Of a DNA stretch of 64,000 bases, positions 10,781-21,939 are shown one piece after another. How positions within the stretch are numbered: the stretch's first letter is position 1; every line of letters begins with the position of its first letter. The notes below the pieces were generated by a model. It was not told the origin of the DNA and searched no databases. It worked only from the letters and a program-made list of their open reading frames with translations. The DNA is from Lineus longissimus (Eukaryota; Nemertea; Pilidiophora; Heteronemertea; Lineidae): contig NC_088325.1 in NCBI RefSeq assembly GCF_910592395.1, forward strand, positions 3,255,501 through 3,319,500, written 5' to 3'. The translations under genes and the position numbers were made by a program.

Positions 10781-12660
10781 CTTTGTTATTGGGAAGTTTT
10801 TACCGGACTGATGCAATGATTGCCACAGGGGTTTCTCATCAGGACTCTTGAGGATGCCATGAATGCACTAATAAGAAATAATTTTGTCTTTTTCTCTGAA
10901 ATCGCCCCTCTGGGGAATTGACTGATCCTTGGACGAACTTCTGATGGCCACAAAGAAGCTGAATGAAACATGAGCAGTATTTCAATTAAGGAGATTGCAG
11001 TCCCCAAATAGTTTGACAGAAAAAGATTTAAGCTCTAATAGCGAGTATCAGCAAAGAAAAAATCTCTCCCGTATGAATTATCCGTATCGATGTTACGTAT
11101 GATGAAACGTAATTTGTGTAGCGGTCATACGTAAAACTGACACGGATACGTCATTCGAGCGTGAAATTCACCCCTGCTGAAACTCTCTATTGTTATTAAT
11201 ACACAACTTACCATTGCATTTGCAATGTCGGTATCGCCCGGAGAGGTTTTTTCGGTTAGTTATTTGAAATGATCTTACCACGATCGCGCCCCGTAATCTC
11301 CAGAGCACAGCCTTTACATTTTACCGGGAGAAGATGCTTTCAGGACAACCAAGGTGCAGAGAAATGTAGACCTCTTTCCTGATTGTGCCCCTCGGCAACC
11401 GACAACCATGGTGCGGATGAGAGGTAAAAAGCATGACATTTCTAAGCAAGACACCAATCAAATCATAACAATGATTCGAGTGCCTAATTCTCGATAATGG
11501 AATCATTTAAGACGACTTCTTCGACGTTAAGTCGGTTAGAGGTTTTGGCGAACAAGCAATGACTTCGCCTTTGTTTTCGCCCCTCTCTGTCACCCAAAGC
11601 TGCCTTGCTGATGGAAATATGACGATGCCGACAAAATCCAAAAGTTGCCAATTATCTTCCCTAATTGCGCCCCTCGTGATTTACTGTAAGCTCGGAATTT
11701 TTGCGACTCGTGACTCTATTTCGAATACGCGTTAAACTAATACCCAAAAGCCGAAACTTCTCTTTGAAACATTTTTTCGAGATTTGGATTACGATTATTT
11801 CCAAACGTTTTCAAGAAGGTGAAGTTTAGACAATGAGAGTGAAGGTTCATGAAAATATATGTCTTTTTAATTTTTGGGTTACGATATATAAGCTTATAGT
11901 TAAAGTCTTAGGAGGTCTGTTTATGAATAATGAAACCCGCAAATAAGGCTGTCGGTTTCATAGTAATTACCTTATTATACCACTCACCTCGCTGTTAAAA
12001 GATTTCAGGCCTACCCCAATACGCGGTTAAATGTCTTCGAACATAGCCCGCTCGCACCAAAGGCTATTAAATTCCCCTTGTTTTACTGTCTGATCAAAGG
12101 ATAATCAGGGAAAATCTTAATAACATCGACCCCTACAAAACAGCTTCATTGGGGTCGGTAGGTCTTATCTGCAGGGTTGACAGTAAAGCGACGCTGATCC
12201 TCAGCTATTCTCGACCTTCTTGCTATTTTTCAGCTGATTTGCGGTTGACGGTTAAAAGTTGATGTTCGATTACTTACATGGCGCTTTTCGAGTGACATCG
12301 TCGTCAAAGCGCTTCGTAATTCTGTGTATAAGGTCTTCTAGGGGATGTTTAAGAGCAGCTACCAAGCATTTCTTTAACCTTCGAACCTCAACGGAGAAGA
12401 TCTTAGTGTGCCGAACCAACGACCTTCCAGTCCTTAGTCCGCCACTCTATCCACTACGCCTTCGTGCTCCCCTTCGGCAGCTAATTCGCGTTTCTTATAC
12501 ATTTCACTTAACATGAGCTGAATTTGTTTATAATAACTAAGGTCGCCAAGGTTCAATAAAAACCATTTCCCTGATTGCGCCCCTCAGGAGCAAATTAGCC
12601 TTGGGCGAAATTTTGAACTGTTGAAGGCCACAAAATACCCAAGCGAAATATGAAGCTTAT
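10780..12660. repeat. Diverged repeats sharing a GCCCCTC box
   Basis: The word (T)TCCCTGATTGCGCCCCTC recurs in degenerate form on the plus strand at about 10891-10910, 11376-11393, 11571-11585, 11657-11675 and 12567-12585. Where flanks can be compared, they also resemble each other (ACCGGACTGATGC against ACCGGGAGAAGATGC; GGCCACAAAGAAGCTGAATG against GGCCACAAAATACCCAAGCG). I read this as remnants of one repeat inserted or duplicated several times. No coding content is seen. Confidence 0.35.
12280..12475 (-). mobile_element. Second type of tRNA-derived SINE, decayed
   Basis: On the minus strand from about 12475 the sequence reads GCACGAAGGCGTAGTGGATA, then GAGTGGCGGACTAAGGACTG and GAAGGTCGTTGGTTCGGCAC. 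That is the shape of a tRNA D-arm/A box, anticodon arm and damaged B box. The body ends with AAGCGCTTTGACGACGATG and AAAAGCGCCATGTAA, which resembles the AAGCGCTATATAA-type tails of invertebrate SINEs. The B box is degraded. The 85-codon plus-strand frame across it is incidental. Confidence 0.5.
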
Positions 12661-12889
12661 TGAGTTCGAATGCCTCGTTCACTTCATAAAGTTAAGTAAT
12701 GACTGATTGATTAACTCAGTGTCATGGGAAATTGGAAATTCATTCGAGTGCCAAATGTCACGAAGGATAAGTATCGTATTAGCGTTCGATTACCCCACTA
12801 CTGCGACAACAATGGAAATTACAATGCGTCGTCGTAAAAGCGGGGTGACGTGAACTCGAATTCGGCGTGCACTCGCGTGGCGGGAATTG

Positions 12890-14150
12890 TTTTTCGCGCA
12901 AGGAATTGTGCACCGGCTAAAATGTCGAATACGTGTTAAACTGATATCAAAGAGCCGAAACTAAATTGGAAAATCGTTAAATACTTTCAGAAAAATAGTT
13001 TTCTGTTGAACCAGAAGAACAACAAACATACTGAAATAAAAAGCCGGAAACGATTGTAAACATCGCTATTAACGAATCGATGGTAAAGGATGTTAGCGAG
13101 ATTTCTGTTTTCTTTGATCATTTGTCCCAATAGTAATCAACAATGCGGTATGATTGGCAATATAATTTTCTTATAAAGACGATCGAAAAGATGAGAAAAC
13201 TCGTTTTACACGGGAGAGTATATTTGACCGATCAACTTTAATGGGTCGTATCTGGTGTCTATGCTAGAGCAGGTTTAAGACCCCACCAAGTGAGAAACAT
13301 GAGTAGCTTGTGTGGACTCTGGTGTCTATGCGATGGCACTAAGTGAGAAACATGAGTGATGGCTTGATTGAACTCACCCCCTGGCTGAATACGGCGTCAT
13401 TTGACCAATAAACCCAATTGGCGCCTGACATTTACTGGCACGTAAAAATGTTCATCCGGCCTTCGGGGAGCATTCCGGAGAAGAACACATCCGAGTGCAG
13501 ACAGTAGGAATGCTGATGAAGGGGAAGAAGCTTTATCCTATTTTATAGATGACGGTAAATGATGTTAGCGTGGTAAGTGTACACATGGGAGTAATTCACT
13601 CGTTTTCATCAATGTCCCCAGACGGTAGTCATCAAATGCAGCATCATAGGCAATAGTGTAATGAACTAGAAACCAAGATGAGGTGCCCGCCACTTCATAG
13701 GACAACACTCTCTGTATCTAGCCGCACAGAAATAAACAAGATGAAATCCGATGCTGAGCGAGGCAATCGTTCCTCGCGTTAATGGTGTTTCGATCGTCGG
13801 ATCAGTGCTTTTATTAAAGGGAACATTCGCGGATCATTGTAAACTAACCTGAGTTTAAAGAAGACATCATTTACAACTCATTGACTGGCGTTCTTCACGT
13901 TATTTCATCCCTTACCTCGCTGTTAAAAGTATCCCCCTCCCTAGTTTCCACTGTTGGTTCAATTACCAATTATTCTTATTCGTTAGGTTACAGAACACTA
14001 TCGCCTGACGCGATGTTGCAGATATGAGATTCTTCCGCGAGGTTCAATAATATAGGGACTCGATAACTCCGGGACACAACGATAATGGGATTCCGACCGC
14101 GGGCTCATTAGCACTAATTGTCAATAGATGTACACACTAATTGAGCAAGG
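12890..14150. repeat. Old local duplications and dispersed repeat family 2, copy 2
   Basis: The segment at about 13249-13530 is the second copy of the repeat at 8510-8745 (AGACCCCACCAAGTGAGAAA, AATAAACCCAATTGGCGCC, GGACGTA-type segment, GAATGCTGATGAAG). The segments at 13080-13200 and 13550-13680 share GATGTTAGCG, GTAATCA, ATGCGG or ATGCAG, and AAGATGAG in order. The words near 12920 and 11706 (TCGAATACGYGTTAAACT, AGCCGAAACT) are also duplicated. The block looks like an ancient duplication with insertions. No gene is supported. Confidence 0.4.
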
Positions 14151-14520
14151 TTGACTGACTCCGACATGATTTAAATTGTTTTTCTCCTGTCTGTTGCCTT
14201 AAAATGCAGGCCGTTGGCTACATAACATTATGTTTATTCGCTCTTCCTGGCTTACGTCTAAGGACCCCCACGAAACGTGCTTCATGGGGGTCGGTGTCAT
14301 AAAGAATGACCATTTTGATTAGCAGTTCAGTTTGTGTACCGGTATCGACCCACATGAAAGCTGTTTTATGGAGGATGATGTTATCATGATTTGCCCTGAT
14401 AACCGGATGATAGGACAACTTAGGCCTAGGTGCGAGCGGGTTTATAAGAAAATAGACTGTTTATTTTGTTAGGCCCGATTTTTTTTCACTGCGAACGGGG
14501 AGGTAAGAGGAAAAAGAACG
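14150..14520 (+). repeat. Dispersed repeat family 3 with CCCCCACGAA stem-loop, copy 1
   Basis: This contains GGACCCCCACGAAACGTGCT, which pairs with TTCATGGGGGTC to form a small stem-loop (about 14264-14293). It is followed by a block with ATGATGTTATCATGATTTGC, AAGTTAGGCC-like and GCGAGCGGGTTT words. The second block recurs at 26735-26890 and the stem-loop recurs at about 12128, 21990 and 22098. No coding content; the transposon class is unknown. Confidence 0.45.
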
Positions 14521-14621
14521 TGTCAATAAACATTCTTACCACATATCGATCTCAACCAATTCGTTACGTTGCAGGAATAGATAGCCAATTAGCGAAATTG
14601 CAAATAGTAGATACATAGTAG

Positions 14622-14785
14622 TGTTACACAGCCCTGGGCAGCCGGTGTCATAGTTGACCGGTTTTAGTTGACACCGTGGACGAGCATTGGGTGGTTGGCC
14701 TACCTTAAGGATAATCTAGTGTTGTGCAACTCCACTATCTTTTGGTCAATGTGATCTGGTAACATTGCTGAAGTCAACTATATGA
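14622..14785 (+). repeat. Dispersed repeat family 1, compact copy
   Basis: This matches the copies at 4462-4960 and 37033-37190: GTTACACAGCCCTGGGCAGC, then CGGTGTCA with its inverted partner TGACACCG (about 14642-14675), AAGGATAATCTAGTGTTG and GTGATCTGG. It lacks the expanded interior of the first copy. It is probably a small non-autonomous DNA transposon. Confidence 0.5.
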
Positions 14786-14789
14786 AATA

Positions 14790-16095
14790 CACCTTTAACC
14801 AATAAATAAAACGACATTATGCACCAACCCAAGCGGTTATGATTGCCTCATAATAACATGCATAAGGGGAAGTGCGGTTCATCCAGGGGTTTTAGAATAC
14901 CAGATAAGACGATGAACAGTAGAAATAATGACGGCAGTTTTGCATCAAACAATTCTTTACACGAGTCTGCCCGTCCCTTTGAACCCATCTTAGAAATTTA
15001 TGCTTTCGTCAATATCAATAATTCACCGCATGCGAAAAAGAGAATTGGCAATATCCGCATCATGGGTACTAATGGGAGATGACCACTGATGATTGCACCT
15101 CGCTCGGCCTGTGTTCCTAAATCGACTATTCATTGGTTGATACGAATAAAGACTAGCAAATGCTTTTACTTCAATTTTGTACAGAAAGGCCTAGTATAAA
15201 TTCACTTTTAGATAAAAGCATCTGCTAGTCTTTATTCATTTCACCGATTGGCTTGCTGGTCGTCGCTGAACGCAGCAACTACAGTCGTGAAATTAAATGG
15301 TAAAAATAACAGTTTCATAGTGATTTGTTACTATACTCTGGTAGTTGCTATTGCACCGACTGTGAAGTTAGTTGTTTTAAAGGCCACGACTCCTGCTTTT
15401 ATGATTGTATGACATGTACAGATCCTCAAAGAGTAGACTTAAAGCTCCGCATTAAATCAAGTTTGATCAAAATGGAAGCACCCAGTCCAGAGATAAAGCA
15501 AGATTAACTGTTTTGTTTACATGTTATGTAACAGCCTTGGTTAGGTTTCTAAGTGAAGTCAGGCGGCAAGTTTACTTACATAGATCAGACTGATGTTTGA
15601 TTTCTTACTATAATGGTATAAATTTGTCTGTATTACCTTACCTTATTATAGGGTATATCGAATGTCAATGACAAACAGACTTCATATATCAATTTTAAGA
15701 GCATTCATTGATATTTGTCCTCCCAAGTAGGGCAATAGCCTGATCTACATCACAACTTTTGCTGAACCCGCCGCCTGGCTCTAACAAGCCAGTTGCTAGC
15801 CTGATTAGGTAATCAAGTTGTCAAACACATAAATGGCTATATCTTCAAAATGGATGGAGCTAATTGCATTGGGTTTTCTGTATTGTATAAAGTGTTAGGT
15901 ACACTTTTGAAACCGTCTTACAGCAGAAAATGGCAAAATACCTGGAGTTATGCCCTTTAACCATTTAATAGTAGTTTTTACTACTTTTTAAGCTGGTTAG
16001 TTTTTTCTAATTTTTCTAATTTCAGAGTTAGTGCATTAGGAACCACTATACTTGAAATTAGTTGTTTTTACTAATGAGTTTTTATACGATTGTAG
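14790..16095. other. No supported gene; one hairpin
   Basis: Short frames only. A 25-bp inverted repeat with one mismatch lies at 15144-15168 and 15213-15237. It is built on AATAAAGACTAGCARATGCT and may be a small foldback element. The rest is A/T-rich without recognised content. Confidence 0.45.
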
Positions 16096-16099
16096 ACTA

Positions 16100-16186
16100 C
16101 AGGGTGGCCCAGAATTATTTTCCCTCACACAATGGATACACTATACAATTATTTCGTTCAAGGGAAAATAATTCTGGGCCACCCTG
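16100..16186. mobile_element. Tc1/mariner-type mini-MITE with perfect hairpin
   Basis: The element starts CAGGGTGGCCCAGAATTATT and ends with the exact inverse. The perfect complementary arms are 16096-16125 and 16161-16190 (30 bp each, including flanking bases), with a 35-nt loop. TA dinucleotides flank it (16098-16099, 16187-16188), which is the tc1/mariner target-site signature. The CAGGGTGGCCC start is the kind of terminus seen in mariner-like elements. At 87 bp it encodes nothing; the 126-codon frame running through it is accidental. Confidence 0.7.
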
Positions 16187-16257
16187 TAGTTTTGCAGTTA
16201 GAATTTTTGGCAATTTCACGATCTATATCAGCATGGATGAGAAAGTCATTGTCGGCG

Positions 16258-16279
16258 AGCATCATCATCATCATCATAA
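16258..16279 (+). repeat. CAT microsatellite
   Basis: A run of about seven CAT units, which appears as a polyhistidine stretch in the overlapping accidental frame. Confidence 0.8.
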
Positions 16280-16532
16280 TGATAAGCGGATTTTCTACCT
16301 TCGCGTGAATATTTCCGCATGCAGTTTGACTAGGATACTTCGGTTAGTGCATGAACATAAGAAATCGTTTTTTTATGTTTTCCATTGTTTAAAGATGTTC
16401 ATAGGTGAACAGCCGAACAGGTGCAGGCAACATTGTTTATAAACAATAAATTCATGTACGTGTACATCTACAGAAACTCACAGCTACCTCGCTCGTCTAC
16501 AAACATTATTGGCTGCTAACTCTTTGCTGTCT

Positions 16533-16835
16533 AAATAAAGGTTTTTCAGCTTTTGAAAAACCTTTAAACAGTTTATCGGCCTACACAAATATGCCCCCGG
16601 AGTGGTTTTACAGTGATGTGAAAATACCTCATCATGATTTACCGTAGGCCAACTCGGCACTGTGCATTTGTGATTTAGGAAAATCTGTCACAAAGACCAT
16701 TGAAATAGGATTTTCACATTGTCACAACCTATTTTGCCTTTTTCATTTTGCTACAAAACCTTTACACGGTGCATATTTGTGTTGGCCAAAAAACCGTTAA
16801 TGGATTTTGAGAAGCTCAAAAGCTTCTATTTCTAA
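16533..16835. mobile_element. MITE with about 60-bp imperfect inverted ends
   Basis: The left end has AAATAAAGGTTTTTCAGCTT, then TTTAAACAGTTTATCGGCC and ACACAAATATGC. The reverse complement of the right end has AAATAGAAGCTTTTGAGCTT, then TTAACGGTTTTTTGGCC and ACACAAATATGC. A one-ended relative occurs at about 28013-28110. The interior has no frame of note. The class is not assigned. Confidence 0.5.
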
Positions 16836-16847
16836 GAATGTACTATT

Positions 16848-17006
16848 ACCAGCTCCGAGCACGTTTTTCATCTGTACATTTCATGATCAGGTGAAAGTTT
16901 TCGCAGATCCGAATATCTTATTAATTTTCTACCAGCTCCGAGCACGTTTTTCATCCGTACATTTCATGATCAGATGAACGTTTTCGCAGATCTTATTAAT
17001 TATCTA
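16848..17006 (+). repeat. Tandem duplication, 83-bp period
   Basis: ACCAGCTCCGAGCACGTTTT starts at 16848 and again at 16931. The two copies continue together through CATTTCATGATCAG and GTTTTCGCAGATC with a few changes and a small deletion in the second copy. Confidence 0.8.
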
Positions 17007-18952
17007 CATCAATCTCATCAGTTTCCGTGTTTACAGCTTTGATAATGCCGCCCACATGAAAGCTTCAGGGGAGGGTTCTAGGAACTTGGAAGATTCGCGC
17101 AATGATTGGTCAGTGACATCTCGGCTATCAGCTATCACGCGACAATACCTACCTTCTTTCGACATCTCAGTCACGAGTGAACTCCGCTTCACGAGACAAT
17201 CTGTTACCCGATGGGGAAGAAATTGCTGTCAAATAGGTCTCTGCACGCGAGGCAGCTCACCAATCGCATGCAGCTGCCAAGGAGTTGTCACTCGGGTGTG
17301 AGGAATGATTAAAACGGCATTGGCCGTTCACCCCTTGTGATTGATATCATTTTCTCCGGGCGATAACGATTCCTCCGCTGTTATATGGCGAGCATATCGT
17401 CCGGTTACGATGGCGCCGTCTCCGAACTCAGTTGTTGGTTAGAAATATTAACATCCAGTTCGCCAAATTGAATTTCCACCACTTTGTGTCACGATCTCCC
17501 CCATTAAATGATAAATAACCGATTAGGTTTAGCCACACAATTGGAAAATCAGACATTTATCTTTTTTGTTTGTGCTCATAATTAACCCCATTCAAGACTG
17601 CACAGTTTTTGGAGAGAAACAAAGCTCTATTCGACCTTTAAAAGAGTAAATGATAATATGCCCAATCTATAAGTAACCTATTCATAGACGGTTGTTGCTC
17701 CCCAGCCGAAAACTCTATCGATGCTGGAGGACATGGCAAGGTTTAACAGTCCACATTCGGTCTAATAAGGCAATTATATTAGTGGTCATGACGAGGTACA
17801 ATGTATCGTGTTGTTGTGGCCGATTGATTTATATTCCTGACGCCGAGGTTAGATTATGAGCAATCCGGCCTCTTACTGACAGGAAATTGTAGTTGTTCTG
17901 AGAGTGCATCCAGATCGGAACGAAGCAACATTCAAATTATCTATGATGGATAGTTAGCGGGCCTTATTATTCATTCCGGGTTTTAGCACTATCCGTTTCG
18001 AGCTGAGTAGCATTTTATCTCCTACCGCTACACCTCTGTCGAATACGAATGTTTGACCTTTTCTTCTGTAAATTTTTGGATTTTATATGTACATTTACAT
18101 GTATCTCCTGACGCGACGCCGGGCTTTCTAACTCTGTAACATTTTAAAGCGGCACCCTTCAAACACCCATTTAAGAGGCGATCGACACAGTAATTTGAAT
18201 ATTCATAAGTTTGGAGGCAACCAGCTATCAAAAAGGGAGCTTCTTTTTTAGCTGTGCGTATTTATTTTGACTTGTATTTCATAAACAAACAAGGAGAAAG
18301 GGTCGGTTCAAAACCTGGCACTGGCACTGAATGCGTTTTTGCAAGAAAATACAACAAAATATAGGTTTCGTGCAATTCGTGAAAATTGGAGAAAGGGTTT
18401 AGATCAACCGAGAAAGCAATTCTGTATAATTCATAAAAGTATCTTGAGGAATTTTGCGCCGTGATGGAGTCTCCTGATGTCAAACACTTGTCACAACCAG
18501 GGTCGTGTCGCCACTTACGTCAAGCCAGCGACTCGAAAGACAACTTGGCTTGTTTCATTTTGGGTCGTTTCAACGTTTACATATTACAGTTCTCTTTCCC
18601 TTTTAGTCGATTGTGCTAATGACCAGTCCTAAGAGAGGTGCTCGTAGTCTGATCTCCGCTTTACCATCATAAGTAATGATCTATTTAATGGTTTCGAGGA
18701 CGGAAACCAGATTATGATTATGATTAATAAGTGATATTTATTGTCAGAAACAAACTATTACGGACCGATAAACAGACGAGGAACACATGATGCTCGTTTG
18801 TTTTAACGCTATTTGCACGGTTACGATTAAGTCATTATGATTTCATGAATACAAAACATTGATCTTAGGCACAGTTTAGAAGATCAGTACAAAACCATTA
18901 TATGGTGTTACTTTCGGCAATCGCTCGTTTGTGGATTGCTTGAAGAAGAATA
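17007..18952. other. No supported gene
   Basis: Frames of 60-81 codons occur (for example 17056-17301 plus and 18028-18231 minus), but none has family motifs, a matching splice partner or repeat homology in the window. I see no repeat signature either. Confidence 0.4.
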
Positions 18953-18956
18953 TTAA

Positions 18957-19291
18957 AGGGAACTGAAACCGCCAAGCCAGTTCGTATGACCTCGTTTTCA
19001 TTTCCCGCGTATCGGGTGATCAGAACGAGGCATGAATGAAACATGGCGCCTAGCTGTCAATCATTGAATGACGTCAATACTATGGAATTTACTACGAAAA
19101 CTCATGAATGAAAGATCGCATGACTCACGTGATTCTCACATGATTCTCAATAATAACAAATTGAACTGCGCATGCTCGGGCACTGGGGGCGGAGCTACAA
19201 ATCTGAACTCGAATAGGAAGTTGGAAGTTTGACTTTCTCGGGCGGTGAAAGTCGAAAAGTTGAATAAATCGCTCGGCGGTTCCAGTTCCCT
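18957..19291. mobile_element. TTAA-flanked MITE
   Basis: TTAA occurs exactly at both borders (18953-18956 and 19292-19295). The left end, AGGGAACTGAAACCGCCAAG, is mirrored by the right end, whose reverse complement is AGGGAACTGGAACCGCCGAG. TTAA duplications are the known signature of piggyBac and Kolobok transposases. The 335-bp body has no transposase. It contains one TGACGTCA word near 19070. Confidence 0.65.
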
Positions 19292-19301
19292 TTAACATCA
19301 C

Positions 19302-19470
19302 CTTTTATTTTCACGTGATCCATCAGTAACTCCCAGTCAAATTGTTTGTGATTTAGGACCGTCAGCCTCAAAGGGTCAACTTGGGCATAATACTTGTTGG
19401 TTTTCTGTACAAAAGTGGCTTCCAGTAGACCCGTAACTTCTCCAAACAGGATCACTGAAAAATCTTTGAA
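19302..19470 (-). CDS. Candidate single exon of an unidentified gene
   Basis: A 169-codon minus-strand frame covers this stretch. Inside it, reading minus, a good acceptor (TTGTTTATTGCAG) ends at 19471 and a possible donor (AAAAG|GTGATG) lies at 19302/19301. The enclosed 169 nt would encode about 56 residues with a compositionally normal protein (segments FKDFSVILFGEVTGL and DPLRLTVLNHKQFDWEL). I do not recognise a family. No partner exon was found, and the TTAA MITE starts 5-10 bp beyond the proposed donor. It could equally be a chance frame or an old gene fragment. Confidence 0.22.
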
Positions 19471-20305
19471 CTGCAATAAACAATGCAATAGAATGGCGTG
19501 TAGCCTTTGAGAAGCTAAGTTCAAAACTGCCTCGCAACACTGGCGGAAATTATCAACAAAGATCATCCCATTATTCGAGATAGGAGAGGTGTGGATTAAT
19601 CTGTCAGCATTCGAGAAATCCGACAAGTGGTTCGCCCTCCAGCCCCCCAAACGATGCGCGGACATAAAATTTACAAAATTGATTATACTAAGTCTCATAT
19701 ACATTGACGCATGGTATCAAATGTAGCTTTGATAATTTTTGATAATTTAGGGTCAAATAAATCAGTACCAACTCGAGAAAACGCGGGCTCATTCACGTGA
19801 TTGATGAACAGTAAAAAAAACCGTTCAGTGTTTTATGCACGTAGATTGACAAAAGATTCACCATCAATTTTTGAAGATGCATTGCCACAGAGACCACCCA
19901 GAATAATACATCAACTCAACTATTTGGCGCGGCTCGTAGTAATTGAGGCCAGAAGACTGAAGAGAATAGGACAGGCCGTGCGGGGGAAGGTGGGTGTAAT
20001 CACTTTTCGTGTTTTCAAGTTTATGTTTAGCGTGTTTACCAGATTATGGAGTAAGACTTCGGGGTGCAATTCAAGAGTGAATCATTGAACGTTTCCGAAA
20101 TTACATCCGAAGGCACAACAATAATTGATCCAAGGTGAACATTTCAATCATGACGTTTGGGCCTCGTTTACATGTTTGCGGGCGAAGCATATTAAAGGGA
20201 GACTATAGGCAGGTGCAGGGGGTTCGAATTGTGTTCTTCTCAAGGTACCAAATAGTCCATTAGTATCACAGGTTTTGGTAAATATACACGAGATTATCAG
20301 TAACG

Positions 20306-20442
20306 ACATTAAAGGAGATTTCTCACACCAGCGATTCAACCTACTTTTTACATTTTCTCTGGCGGTGAAAATGAACCGTCTCATTTCCTATTCATAAGTC
20401 TTGCGCAGATCAGTTAGCTAGATTGGGCCTGGTGAACATGCG
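20306..20442 (+). repeat. Dispersed repeat family 4, plus-strand copy
   Basis: The order CATTAAAGG, TTCTCACACCAGCG, CCTACTTTTTACATTTTC, GGCGGTGAAAATGAA, ATAAGTC, GATCAGTTAGCTAGATT and GGTGAACATG is shared with minus-strand copies at about 21238-21357, 31903-32045 and 37835-37972. The copies are all about 120-145 bp long. Probably a non-autonomous transposon; no frame. Confidence 0.55.
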
Positions 20443-20736
20443 GACAATAGGCTCCGCAATATGGTTCTATTCAGTAACTTGCGTAAGACTTGATATTGCT
20501 TTGATATCTACTGAGGCGAGGGAAGAGCATTGTATTTATCGAAGGAACCTTCCAGATCAAAATAGATCGGGATTTGTTCTATACACATTTTGCCAAAACT
20601 CATGAGAATAAGGCTGAGTCGTAACATCATATATTTTCAGACTATCATAAAAGTATTTATTACGTTTTTATCATTATCATACCAGTAGTACACTGTTGCT
20701 AATAAGATAATGGGTTTGAAAGTATTTTCAATGCGC

Positions 20737-20784
20737 TGTTCACTGGAGTGCAATATGCATTGTTCACTGGAGTGCAATATGCAG
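20737..20784 (+). repeat. 24-bp tandem duplication
   Basis: TGTTCACTGGAGTGCAATAT plus GCAT/GCAG occurs twice head to tail. Confidence 0.8.
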
Positions 20785-21237
20785 TGTACACAATGCATGA
20801 TGGTCCATTAGTGGAGTAAACAACATATAGATAGTCTGTTTGTCATGTTTGGCATGCAGAAGCTAAAAGTTGAACATTCGAGGAAATTTTGTGTAACCGG
20901 TGTGACAGCGGATATAGTCCCCCTGGAGTCATAGTCCGGTAGCATTGTATTTGATCAATTAAGCAGCATGATCTATTGTACCGCTAACCCTAACCAAAAG
21001 ATTTAGCAATGCGGGCTATTGTTACACGGACTATCAGCCCTAGGTCTACTATCCCTTGCACACCGGTTTTAGAGATATTAGGCAGGTTTAGCAAGCCGAA
21101 GAGCTAAAAACTATGTAAATATTCTTAAGCGACATTTTTTTGGGGGGGGGTGATTCCTCCGTACCTAAGTGTTTACGATGCTTTACGCGTGTCCCCTAAA
21201 TGAATCCTACGCGAGGTTTTGAATGGAAGCCTCATTG

Positions 21238-21425
21238 CGGATCCTATAGTTCACATGTTCATCAAGCCGAATCTGGATAATTGATCTCCACCTGACTTAT
21301 AAACAGAAAATGTAGAAAGGAGGCTAAGCGCTGGTCGTGCGAAATACCCTTTAACGAATTGATACCGCACTGGAGGTATTGGTTGTCGAACCAAAACCGC
21401 TAGGATAGAACTAGAATGTAGACTA
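21238..21425 (-). repeat. Repeat family 4 copy joined to a family 5 segment
   Basis: Positions 21238-21357 are an inverted copy of the 20306-20442 repeat (GTTCATCAAGCCGAATCTGG, TCGTGCGAAATACCCTTTAA). Directly adjoining, 21357-21425 matches in reverse the 32720-32960 element (GAATTGATACCGCACTGGAG, GGTTGTCGAACCAAAACCGC). The two families therefore seem to form one larger element or a nested insertion. Confidence 0.45.
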
Positions 21426-21643
21426 CATGGAAATCCGATCATTCCTAACCCAGATGTTTTAGACAGTAATCATAAAATCAATTTTACTGTCAGTATATCC
21501 GTGTTAAATGGAGATATCGCCATATCCCTTTGATCTTTCACGATGGTCCTTTATCTATAACTAGGCCAGGATGTCACCGAATCATTGCAAGCTGTTGCCC
21601 AATAATGTTGATAACAATGAAGGCACGCTATGCTTTGATTATA

Positions 21644-21897
21644 GGGGCTGCGGTAGCGCAGTGGAAGAGAGTCGGCCTCATGATCAAGAGGTCGTGGGTT
21701 CGACTCCCGGCCGAGTCACTCCTTGGTTCCCCGACTGGTTAAGTTCAAGTGAGCGCCTTCTGGTTGCTCCTTGAAGCCCCTGATTGATTTCTTTGGAGAC
21801 CGGGGTAATAATATGATATCCCACAGCGCTTTAACAGTTACGTTTATTACTGAGGAGCGTTATATAAATGCGTCACATTATTATTTATTATTATTAT
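21644..21897 (+). mobile_element. tRNA-derived SINE, plus-strand copy
   Basis: The head looks like a tRNA: A box TAGCGCAGTGG (21654-21664) and a perfect B-box core GGTTCGACTCC (21697-21707), with anticodon-arm pairing GCCTC/GAGGT. The body (CTTGGTTCCCCGACTGGTTA, GAGACCGGGGTAATAATATG, AGCGCTTTAACAGTTACG) matches the inverted copy at 8788-9012. It ends with TATAAATGCGTCACATTATT and an ATT-rich tail. The acceptor-stem 3' half is absent, so it is a SINE and not a tRNA gene. The internal promoter appears intact, so transcription by RNA polymerase III is possible but unproven. Confidence 0.8.
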
Positions 21898-21939
21898 CCG
21901 AATATTTGTTGCTCTATACTGGAAACTGCACAACTTTTA

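Noticed and set aside
16062-16442. 126-codon plus-strand frame with a polyhistidine stretch
   Set aside because: It runs straight through a mariner-type hairpin element and a CAT microsatellite, so the frame is accidental.
20980-21000. Short CTAACCCTAACC telomere-like word
   Set aside because: Two units only; no array, so not an interstitial telomere.
21644-21720. Possible functional tRNA gene
   Set aside because: A and B boxes are good, but there is no matching acceptor 3' strand, the anticodon loop is irregular, and a SINE body and tail follow directly.
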